Source of the DNA: an uncultured Ignavibacteriales bacterium | GTDB taxonomy: Bacteria > Bacteroidota > Ignavibacteria > Ignavibacteriales > Ignavibacteriaceae | Assembly: GCA_903915485.1 (NCBI GenBank) | Contig: CAIWTC010000011.1 | Coordinates: 1-6,590, forward strand | Direction of reading: 5' to 3' | Length of the DNA stretch: 6,590 bases | Shown: positions 1-5,568 of the stretch, piece by piece | Layout: each line of letters starts with the position of its first letter | Numbering within the stretch: the stretch's first letter is position 1 | Notes under the pieces: model-generated | Seen by the model: only the letters and a program-made list of their open reading frames with translations | The model's database searches: none | Told to the model about the DNA's origin: nothing | Position numbers and translations under genes: made by a program

Positions 1-2
1 AA

Positions 3-659
3 ACCGCCATTAGTCTTGTTGGTATGACTAATCCATTTTTAGGATTCAAAACAAAATTTGATATCGAAAGTCAATATGATTGCGGTGTTGTACTTATTTC
101 TACAGATAACGGAACAACTTGGACTCCGATTGCGGGTCAGTACACTAAGGCGGCATCAGGGCTTTCCGGAAGTAAGCAAACCCCGGCAGGGATGCCTGTT
201 TATGATGGGCTAAAAAGTGACTGGGTGACTGAAGAAATTAATCTAAGTGCGTATGCAGGTAAGTCAATTAAAATCAGATTTGAATTAAGAACTGATTCTG
301 GGCTTGATAAAGATGGTTGGTATCTCGATGATATTAATATTTATTCCTATGCTGCAGTAACCGCAGTTTCACCTGTCAATAATGATTTGCCAAAAGAATT
401 CTCGCTTGAGCAAAATTATCCAAATCCATTTAACCCTGTAACTGAAATCCGGTATGCTATCCCAGGTGCGGAAAGAGTTTCGTTGAAAGTATTTAATGTT
501 CTTGGCAAAGAGGTTGCAGTATTAGTCAATTCTGAATATCGCAGCGCAGGATTCTATAAGGTTGCATTCAATGCATCAAGTCTGCCGAGCGGAACATATA
601 TTTACCGCTTGGAGGCAGGCGCAAATGTAACTTCTAAGAAATTGATTCTGATAAAATAG
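3..659 (+). CDS. T9SS type A sorting domain protein, C-terminal fragment (5' end outside window)
   Basis: This is the C-terminal 218 residues of a secreted or surface protein. The reading frame is open to the left edge: seven codons precede the first ATG at 24, so that ATG is probably internal. Counting from that Met, residues about 1-108 look like a jelly-roll/MAM-like domain of the kind that follows the catalytic domain in secreted peptidases (immune inhibitor A-like M6, M14 carboxypeptidases). The supporting signs are the ISTDNGTTW segment at 25-33, INLSAYAGKSIKIRF at 72-86 and GWYLDDINIY at 98-107. A short linker leads to a type IX sorting domain at about 125-211, with YPNPFNP at 132-138, the VFNVLGKEV strand at 156-164, LPSGTYIYRL at 187-196 and a basic KKLILIK end. 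In the family this domain directs Sec-exported proteins through the T9SS and is normally cleaved off. The catalytic or binding role of the full protein is not visible. A strong terminator follows 24 bp after the stop. Confidence 0.9.
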   Translation, partial: TAISLVGMTNPFLGFKTKFDIESQYDCGVVLISTDNGTTWTPIAGQYTKAASGLSGSKQTPAGMPVYDGLKSDWVTEEINLSAYAGKSIKIRFELRTDSGLDKDGWYLDDINIYSYAAVTAVSPVNNDLPKEFSLEQNYPNPFNPVTEIRYAIPGAERVSLKVFNVLGKEVAVLVNSEYRSAGFYKVAFNASSLPSGTYIYRLEAGANVTSKKLILIK

Positions 660-683
660 ATATTGGAGTATGTGAATTATTTT

Positions 684-720
684 AACGCCGCCCGGATATC
701 TGAGCGGCGTTTTTATTTTT
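684..720 (+). terminator. Rho-independent terminator of the T9SS-sorted protein gene
   Basis: A perfect 8-bp stem (AACGCCGC at 684-691 with GCGGCGTT at 704-711) encloses a 12-base loop, which may zip further through 693-695 with 700-702. The T-rich tail TTTTTATTTTT follows on the plus strand. It lies 24 bp after the stop at 659. On the minus strand the hairpin is followed by an A/T mix (TTAAAATAATT) rather than a T-run, so it should terminate recQ transcription only weakly. The end of the T-tract overlaps the recQ stop codon (719-721). Confidence 0.88.
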
Positions 721-2899
721 AAGACTTAGTCCCGTACTTAACAATACTTAGAATTCGTATTATTCTAAGCTGCTCGTAACTTATCTTACCCTCAAATTTA
801 TCGTAAAGAGGTTTCAGAAATAAATAATCATCCTTCTTAAATTCTTCAAATACTTTAGCCAATAATTCCGCTTCAACAGTTAAATTACTTTCCAAGGAAT
901 TTGTCTGCAATTCATTTCCTTCTATTGCATATTTATAAATGTATGCAATAACTGTCTCGGGCTTTATTCCATATTTCAGCACCAAGTCATCGACTGTTGC
1001 ACCGTTATTAACTTCTTCACCAACCTCAATATAGCGGAGTTTTTGAGCGGTCTTAACGGTCTTCGGAATTGCAGGGCTTACGCTCACTGCAGGTGGGGAA
1101 ACAGTTTTATTCGTATTCAAAAACTTATTGATTACCGGTAAGAATGAAGATGAATAGCTTTTGAGTTTTGCTGTGCCGACTCCGCTGATATCTGCCATTT
1201 CAGCATCTGTGCGGGGGAAATAAACTGCCATCTGCTGCAGCGTTTTATCTGAAAAAATTACAAACGGCGGAACATCAAGTCTGTCGGCAACTTGCTTTCT
1301 TTTCGCACGGAGCAGTTCAAATAATTCTTTGTTGTAATTCGTATCAAGCAGTTTTCCTTTTTTAGTGCTGATTTCAGGCTCTTGAATTTTACCCATCACT
1401 TTAAGGTTGCTATATAAAACCTCGTTTGATTTAGAAGTAAGCCTTAACCCGCCAAATTCTTCATCCTTTTCCAAGAATCCTTTTGCGATTAAATCAAAAC
1501 ACAAGTATTGAAGTTGCTTTTTCGTGAAGGACTTTTCTATACCGTATACTGACAGAGTGTGATGCCTGTTGCTCAAAATCCTTTGTGATTCACTGCCGGT
1601 AAGAACATCAATTATATAAGTTAAACCAAATCGTTCGCCTGTCCTTTTGACGGCAGATAAAATCTTTTGTGTTGGGATTGTTATATCTACAAGTGTTGCT
1701 GCATCATCAACACAATTATCGCACATACCGCAGTTATCGGTGTGGTATTTCTCGCCGAAATAATTAATTATAGGAACTCTTCTGCACCCGCCGAACTGTG
1801 CAAATTTAATGATTTCATCAAGATGAATCTGAGCATTTAAGCGTTCTTGTTGAGTTGTTTTTTGCTCAATGAAATACTGAATCTTCATGCTGTCTCCGTA
1901 GCCAAATAGGAGCAGACAATCAGCGCGCAATCCGTCTCTGCCTGCACGGCCTATTTCCTGATAATATGACTCAATGCTTTTTGGTAGGTCATAATGCAAA
2001 ACATATCTAATGTTTGATTTGTTGATTCCCATTCCGAATGCGACAGTGGCAATTATAATCTGAATTTCATCGCGAATAAACCGTTCCTGATTTGAATGTC
2101 TTTCTTCATCTGGTAATCCGGCATGATAGGGGAGGCATGAATACTTTAGTGCGGATAAACTTTCGTAAAGTTCATCGACTTGCTTTCGTGTTGTGCAATA
2201 AATTATTCCCGATTGGTCTTTATGTGCTTTTAGAAACTCTAACGCTTGCTGCTGTGCTTTTTGCTTTGGGATTACTTGAAGGAACAGATTTTCCCTGTCA
2301 AAACTTGCCAGGAATCTTGAAGCGTTGCGCAATTTCAAATTTATCACAATATCATCTTGTACTTTTGGCGTTGCTGTAGCAGTTAACGCAACAAAAACTG
2401 CAGTTGGAAATTTATCCTGTAACTGCCCCAGCATACGGTACTCCTTACGGAAATCGTGACCCCATTCAGAGATACAGTGAGCCTCATCGATTGTGATGCA
2501 TTCAAGTTTGGATGAAATAAGAAGTTCCTGAATTTCATCTTTGAAAATAGATTCAGGAGCTATATAAAGCAGTTTTGCTTTTCCCGTTTTTACTGCGTTG
2601 TAATTATCCCGATAAACCGAAGCGGAAATAGATGAATTAAGAATTGCAGTTTCCACACCTAACTGTCTTAGTTGTTCTGCTTGGTCTTTCATCAACGAGA
2701 TAAGCGGAGAAATAACCACAGTCAAACCCTTAAAGACAATCGCGGGAATCTGATAGCATAAAGATTTCCCCCCGCCCGTGGGCATTATTACTAATGAGTC
2801 CTTCTTATTAAGAATATTCTCAATAATATCATTTTGAAGAGGACGAAATGAATCGTACCCGAAAACAGTTTTTAGTATTTTTTTTGCTTTTTGGAGCAT
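719..2899 (-). CDS. recQ: ATP-dependent DNA helicase RecQ
   Basis: A complete 726-residue superfamily 2 3'-5' DNA helicase that unwinds recombination and repair intermediates in the cytoplasm. Visible motifs in order are motif 0 (FRPLQ, 18-22), Walker A TGGGKS (41-46, Lys45), the DEAH box (138-141) running into the RecQ aromatic-rich loop CISEWGHDFR (142-151), motif III LTATAT (172-177), motif V ATVAFGMGIN (284-293) and motif VI QEIGRAGRDG (314-323). Four zinc ligands follow at Cys372, 390, 393 and 396. A winged-helix RQC region spans about 405-500 and an HRDC domain about 520-595. A Pro/Ser/Val-rich linker (about 598-618) leads to a further helical region (about 619-726) resembling the helix-turn-helix extension of Bacteroidota-type RecQ. 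That makes it longer than the roughly 610-residue E. coli enzyme. The ATG is preceded immediately by an in-frame TAA (2900-2902), so no start lies upstream; no clear Shine-Dalgarno is present. It is transcribed divergently from the MATE gene. All catalytic residues appear intact. Confidence 0.97.
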   Translation of the reverse strand: MLQKAKKILKTVFGYDSFRPLQNDIIENILNKKDSLVIMPTGGGKSLCYQIPAIVFKGLTVVISPLISLMKDQAEQLRQLGVETAILNSSISASVYRDNYNAVKTGKAKLLYIAPESIFKDEIQELLISSKLECITIDEAHCISEWGHDFRKEYRMLGQLQDKFPTAVFVALTATATPKVQDDIVINLKLRNASRFLASFDRENLFLQVIPKQKAQQQALEFLKAHKDQSGIIYCTTRKQVDELYESLSALKYSCLPYHAGLPDEERHSNQERFIRDEIQIIIATVAFGMGINKSNIRYVLHYDLPKSIESYYQEIGRAGRDGLRADCLLLFGYGDSMKIQYFIEQKTTQQERLNAQIHLDEIIKFAQFGGCRRVPIINYFGEKYHTDNCGMCDNCVDDAATLVDITIPTQKILSAVKRTGERFGLTYIIDVLTGSESQRILSNRHHTLSVYGIEKSFTKKQLQYLCFDLIAKGFLEKDEEFGGLRLTSKSNEVLYSNLKVMGKIQEPEISTKKGKLLDTNYNKELFELLRAKRKQVADRLDVPPFVIFSDKTLQQMAVYFPRTDAEMADISGVGTAKLKSYSSSFLPVINKFLNTNKTVSPPAVSVSPAIPKTVKTAQKLRYIEVGEEVNNGATVDDLVLKYGIKPETVIAYIYKYAIEGNELQTNSLESNLTVEAELLAKVFEEFKKDDYLFLKPLYDKFEGKISYEQLRIIRILSIVKYGTKS

Positions 2900-2963
2900 T
2901 TAGTATTTAACGAGATAATAGTTGTGTGAAAAATTTATAATTCCTTTCTCAATATATAGAAAT

Positions 2964-2993
2964 TTGAAGTTCGATAAATATCTAAAATATAAA
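2964..2993 (+). promoter_or_regulatory. Candidate sigma70-like promoter for the MATE gene
   Basis: TTGAAG (2964-2969) and TATAAA (2988-2993) are separated by 18 bp, a reasonable match to a housekeeping promoter. It would give a leader of roughly 150 bases before the ATG at 3152. A/T-rich spacers produce such matches by chance, so this is only a suggestion. One copy of the TCGATAAATA repeat lies within the spacer. Confidence 0.25.
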
Positions 2994-3070
2994 ATGTTTT
3001 TCCAGCAATATTTTAGTGTTATCTAAATAAGATTCTCGCCAATTATTCGTAAATTGAGCCTCGATAAATA
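2971..3070 (+). repeat. 10-bp direct repeat TCGATAAATA in the recQ/MATE spacer
   Basis: Identical copies occur at 2971-2980 and 3061-3070, exactly 90 bp apart start to start. Each is followed within about 20 bases by ATGTTT. The 7-bp core CGATAAA also appears three times in the other divergent spacer. It could be a regulator site or a by-product of A/T-rich composition; no regulator is identified. Confidence 0.4.
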
Positions 3071-3151
3071 AATGTTTCAGTCAAGAAATTATTCCGCTGG
3101 GCTTTAAGGTTCTTCAAATCATATTCAATTACTCAAGTTAACAATTTATAA

Positions 3152-4501
3152 ATGAGCAAATACAGCATTCACATTAAACAAACATTCAAACTTGCCTTAC
3201 CTATTGCGATAGGGCAGGTAGGGCATGTAATGATGGGTTTTGTGGATAATGCAGTCGTTGGAAATTTATCACCTGTTAATTTAGCAGCGGCATCAATTGC
3301 CAACGGTTTCTTCTTTATTACGATGGTAATAGGCATAGGCATTTCATACGCTCTCTCCACACTCGTCTCAATGAATCAGAGCTCCGGCGATATCAAAATG
3401 CAGTCGAAGATATTTAATAATGCAACGGTAATTAATTTCGCAGTTGGGGTTCTGCTAAGTTTATTCAATTACTATTTTTCAAATATTATCGGAAAACTTT
3501 CGCAACCTCCTGAAGTTGTTGAATTAGCAATCCCATATTGCCGTTTGATAGGTTTAACAGCGATTCCATTTATGATGTTTCAGAACTACCGTCAGTTTCT
3601 TGAAGGTCTTTCTATAATGCGTCCTGCGATGTTCATCACGCTGATAGCTAATATTGTAAATCTTATTGCAAATTTTGTGCTCGTGTTTGGACTTTATGGT
3701 TTCCCAAAAATGGGTCTCATGGGGAGCGGATATGCTACGATGTCAGCAAGGATATTCATGGCTTTGGCACTTGGTATATTTGTTTACAAGAATAGAAAAT
3801 TTGCAAAATACCAGTTGAATGTTTTTAAGGAAAAACTTGACTTACCAATTATCAAGAACATACTTAGAATAGGGCTCGGAAGCGGCTTTCAATACTTCTT
3901 TGAAGTGGCATGTTTTGTTTCCGCGGCATATATGGTTGGTTGGCTTGGAGCAAAGCAAATGGCTGCTCATCAAATTGCTCTTAATGTTGCATCACTCTCA
4001 TATATGGTTGTCATCGGAATTTCTTCTGCCGGTGCTATCAGAGTCAGCGGCGCTTTAGGCGCAAAGAACTATGCCGAAATGCGTGATGCTGGTATAGGCG
4101 CCATAGCATTAGCTTTTATGTATATGATGGGGACAAGTCTGGCATTTGTAATATTCAGCAGTTTAATCCCCAGGGTATATGTTCATGACCTTGAAGTTAT
4201 CAGTATTGCCTCTCAGTTATTGATTATCGCAGCAATGTTTCAAATATTTGACGGTGTACAGGCAACAAGTCTCGGAGTTTTGAGGGGAATAAATGACATT
4301 AAAATTCCAACTGTGATTACATTTATTTCATATTGGCTGATTGGTTTGCCGGCGGCATATTTTATTGGCTTCACATTCAATTTCGGAATCGAAGGTATAT
4401 GGTATGGGTTACTGATTGGATTGATAGCCTCTGCAATACTTCTTACCGACAGGTTCCTTCGAATCACAAAAAGAATGCGTCTTAAAACGCGCCCGGCTTA
4501 A
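3152..4501 (+). CDS. MATE family (NorM-type) multidrug efflux transporter
   Basis: A complete 449-residue inner-membrane antiporter of typical MATE length, predicted to export cationic drugs or metabolites in exchange for Na+ or H+. The hydrophobicity pattern allows 12 transmembrane helices, roughly at 13-35, 46-70, 92-112, 124-150, 158-182, 188-212, 235-262, 272-298, 313-337, 350-370, 386-406 and 411-433. They form two related six-helix halves joined by a charged loop around 213-232. Three acidic residues in NorM-like contexts match the cation-site residues of Vibrio cholerae NorM (Asp36, Glu255, Asp371): Asp32 in FVDNAVVG, Glu251 in YFFEVACF and Asp367 in MFQIFDGVQ, the last followed by the family signature GVLRGIND (375-382). 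The substrate cannot be told from sequence. The ATG has an in-frame TAA directly before it (3149-3151), which fixes the start; there is no obvious Shine-Dalgarno. Its stop is 3 bp from the convergent gene's stop, with no terminator between. Confidence 0.95.
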   Translation: MSKYSIHIKQTFKLALPIAIGQVGHVMMGFVDNAVVGNLSPVNLAAASIANGFFFITMVIGIGISYALSTLVSMNQSSGDIKMQSKIFNNATVINFAVGVLLSLFNYYFSNIIGKLSQPPEVVELAIPYCRLIGLTAIPFMMFQNYRQFLEGLSIMRPAMFITLIANIVNLIANFVLVFGLYGFPKMGLMGSGYATMSARIFMALALGIFVYKNRKFAKYQLNVFKEKLDLPIIKNILRIGLGSGFQYFFEVACFVSAAYMVGWLGAKQMAAHQIALNVASLSYMVVIGISSAGAIRVSGALGAKNYAEMRDAGIGAIALAFMYMMGTSLAFVIFSSLIPRVYVHDLEVISIASQLLIIAAMFQIFDGVQATSLGVLRGINDIKIPTVITFISYWLIGLPAAYFIGFTFNFGIEGIWYGLLIGLIASAILLTDRFLRITKRMRLKTRPA

Positions 4502-4504
4502 TAA

Positions 4505-5248
4505 TTATCCGGTAAATTCTTTCAAGTAAAATTCTATCTCTTCCAGAATCTTTTCATCGATTGTAAAAGTAACATAATCAGCAAAGTTGTTCAGTATAAT
4601 CAGTGAGTTAATACTGGTATCCATCATCTCAAGATTTGCGATTTTTTTTGAAACGCTATGGTTCAGAATTCTGATATCTTCATAGTGGTTCATTAGATTG
4701 TTCATTTCCCAGTCAGGTGTTCCTCCCTTTTTCCAAACAATGTATTGGGATAGGAGATACATTGACAGTGAACGAATCTGTGTTTCCTCAAGGGAAGCAA
4801 ATGGTAGATGGAAATAAAGCATTGGCTTAAGTTTAGTCATATAAGGGCATCCTGATGAAACCATATAAATTCCTAAGATGCTACTTACACCCGATTGGAG
4901 AGAACTATACTTCCAATAGTTCCTGGCAGGAGATTCTACTTGTATTTCAACGCTCTGATATGAAGGGGCATCATGAAATTTTTCAATAACTTCAACTAAC
5001 GATAATGCAAGCGGACAGTATTCGTGCTCTGTAGCGGAAAGAGGGCAGTGTGGGCAGCGAAATCTTTCAAGTTTTGTCCAATCTGGGTAAGATTCCCTTT
5101 GCGGGCGAATAATCTGTAAGGAAGCACTATCAAGACATACTTTAAGTTCTCTTTGCGCAGGCCCCGGAAAATTAAACCTGTAGGCTATTTCAAATTGTGT
5201 TTGATTTTTCACTTCTGTATCGTTTTGTGTTAAAATCTCTGTTCTCAT
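4505..5248 (-). CDS. Conserved uncharacterised protein with CPHCPL cysteine motif (possibly DUF6901 family)
   Basis: A complete 247-residue soluble protein with no signal peptide or membrane segment. I cannot assign a function. The N-terminal part (about 18-50) looks like a beta-rich segment (IAYRFNF, LQIIRP). Next comes a cysteine cluster with Cys65 and Cys68 in RCPHCPL plus Cys78 in EYCPLAL, then the segment SSILGIYMVSSGCPYM with Cys134. The block FHLPFAS (146-152) leads into EETQIRSLSMYLLSQYI (154-170) and a helical acidic C-terminus. The three to four cysteines and nearby histidines could bind a metal, but that is inference. From memory the layout resembles a family annotated as DUF6901; I could not check this. 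The start at 5246-5248 is the first ATG: the frame stays open upstream to a TGA near 5390, but without ATG, GTG or TTG. No strong ribosome site is seen. It is divergent from clpC and convergent with the MATE gene. Confidence 0.85.
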   Translation of the reverse strand: MRTEILTQNDTEVKNQTQFEIAYRFNFPGPAQRELKVCLDSASLQIIRPQRESYPDWTKLERFRCPHCPLSATEHEYCPLALSLVEVIEKFHDAPSYQSVEIQVESPARNYWKYSSLQSGVSSILGIYMVSSGCPYMTKLKPMLYFHLPFASLEETQIRSLSMYLLSQYIVWKKGGTPDWEMNNLMNHYEDIRILNHSVSKKIANLEMMDTSINSLIILNNFADYVTFTIDEKILEEIEFYLKEFTG

Positions 5249-5434
5249 CTTGAAAATAGTAATTATTATTAAACTTTTTGCAAAATAATTGAAATAAATA
5301 AAATATTGTGTGATTAGAAACTTTAAGGGTCGCTTGTACCGAAAAATGTGATTTAGAATACATTTATTGTCAATATCGGGGTTGTTTCTTCATTTTATCG
5401 AATAATATCAAAAATATTAAAAGATATTTGAACC

Positions 5435-5463
5435 TTGAATGGTAAATTTAGGTTTAATATATT
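5435..5463 (+). promoter_or_regulatory. clpC: Candidate sigma70-like promoter for clpC
   Basis: TTGAAT (5435-5440) and TATATT (5458-5463) are separated by the optimal 17 bp. Transcription would begin near 5470 and give a leader of about 100 bases before the clpC ATG. It is the best promoter match in the spacer, but the high A/T content makes chance matches likely. A Bacteroidota-style TAnnTTTG -7 element was looked for and not found. Confidence 0.4.
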
Positions 5464-5519
5464 GTATATGTATTTATCGCTGTTTAATCAATGGCATAAA
5501 TATTACGATAAAAAATGAA

Positions 5520-5567
5520 ATGAATGAACAATTAGAACTTAGAAATTATTATTACTTAGAAGGTTAA
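5520..5567 (+). CDS. Possible 15-codon leader ORF upstream of clpC
   Basis: ATG at 5520 opens a frame for a 15-residue peptide, MNEQLELRNYYYLEG, ending at TAA 5565-5567, one base before the clpC ATG at 5569. It has three consecutive Tyr codons, and its last codons contain the clpC ribosome site. No Shine-Dalgarno precedes its own ATG. It could be a translated leader coupled to clpC, but a chance ORF of this length is common, so confidence is low. Confidence 0.15.
   Translation: MNEQLELRNYYYLEG
5558..5563 (+). promoter_or_regulatory. clpC: Ribosome binding site of clpC
   Basis: AGAAGG lies 5 bases before the ATG at 5569. An in-frame TAG (5557-5559) overlaps it, so no upstream start is possible and this ATG is fixed as the start. 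It is the only clear Shine-Dalgarno-like site among the four complete starts in the window. Confidence 0.6.
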
Positions 5568-5568
5568 A

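Larger units (their letters stand above)
2900..3151. promoter_or_regulatory. Divergent intergenic region between recQ and the MATE gene
   Basis: This 252-bp A/T-rich spacer must hold the promoters of both flanking genes. I see no open frame of note, no RNA gene and no strong hairpin. A TATAAA-like hexamer on the minus strand (2939 down to 2934) could be a recQ -10 element, but no convincing -35 sits 16-18 bp upstream of it. A candidate plus-strand promoter and a 10-bp direct repeat inside the spacer are listed separately. Confidence 0.6.
5249..5568. promoter_or_regulatory. Divergent intergenic region between the uncharacterised gene and clpC
   Basis: A 320-bp A/T-rich spacer holding promoters for both flanking genes. 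I found no RNA gene, no strong hairpin, no CIRCE-type inverted repeat and no CtsR-like heptamer repeat. It contains a sigma70-like promoter candidate toward clpC, a 15-codon mini-ORF and the clpC ribosome site (all listed separately). It also has three copies of the heptamer CGATAAA: minus strand at 5394-5400 and 5473-5479, plus strand at 5506-5512. A consensus TTGACA reads on the minus strand at 5373-5368, but I see no good -10 at the right spacing toward the uncharacterised gene. Confidence 0.6.

Noticed and set aside
2092..2379. 95-codon plus-strand open frame
   Set aside because: It lies entirely antisense within the recQ helicase core; the translation shows no recognisable domain and there is no ribosome site. 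It is a shadow of recQ.
2970..3068. Sigma28-type -10 element (GCCGATAA-like) at the CGATAAA repeats
   Set aside because: The cores resemble the FliA -10, but no TAAA-type -35 is found about 11 bp upstream of the copies checked, and no flagellar gene is nearby.
3169..3360. 63-codon minus-strand open frame
   Set aside because: Antisense within the first helices of the MATE gene, with no independent support.
4240..4467. 75-codon minus-strand open frame
   Set aside because: Antisense within the last helices of the MATE gene; its sequence mirrors the hydrophobic codons there.
2878..4649. A8 homopolymer runs in two minus-strand genes (T8 at 2878-2885 in recQ and 4642-4649 in the uncharacterised gene) as frameshift sites
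   Set aside because: Both encode plain Lys-Lys-Ile in intact frames. No alternative product or downstream stimulator is evident, and such runs are common in A/T-rich genes.
4637..4656. GCG...CGC stem around a T8 run as a terminator for the MATE gene
   Set aside because: The stem is only about 3-4 bp and the T-run is in the loop rather than after the stem, so it does not have terminator architecture.
5249..5568. CIRCE or CtsR operator upstream of clpC
   Set aside because: No TTAGCACTC/GAGTGCTAA inverted repeat and no CtsR-type direct repeat could be found.
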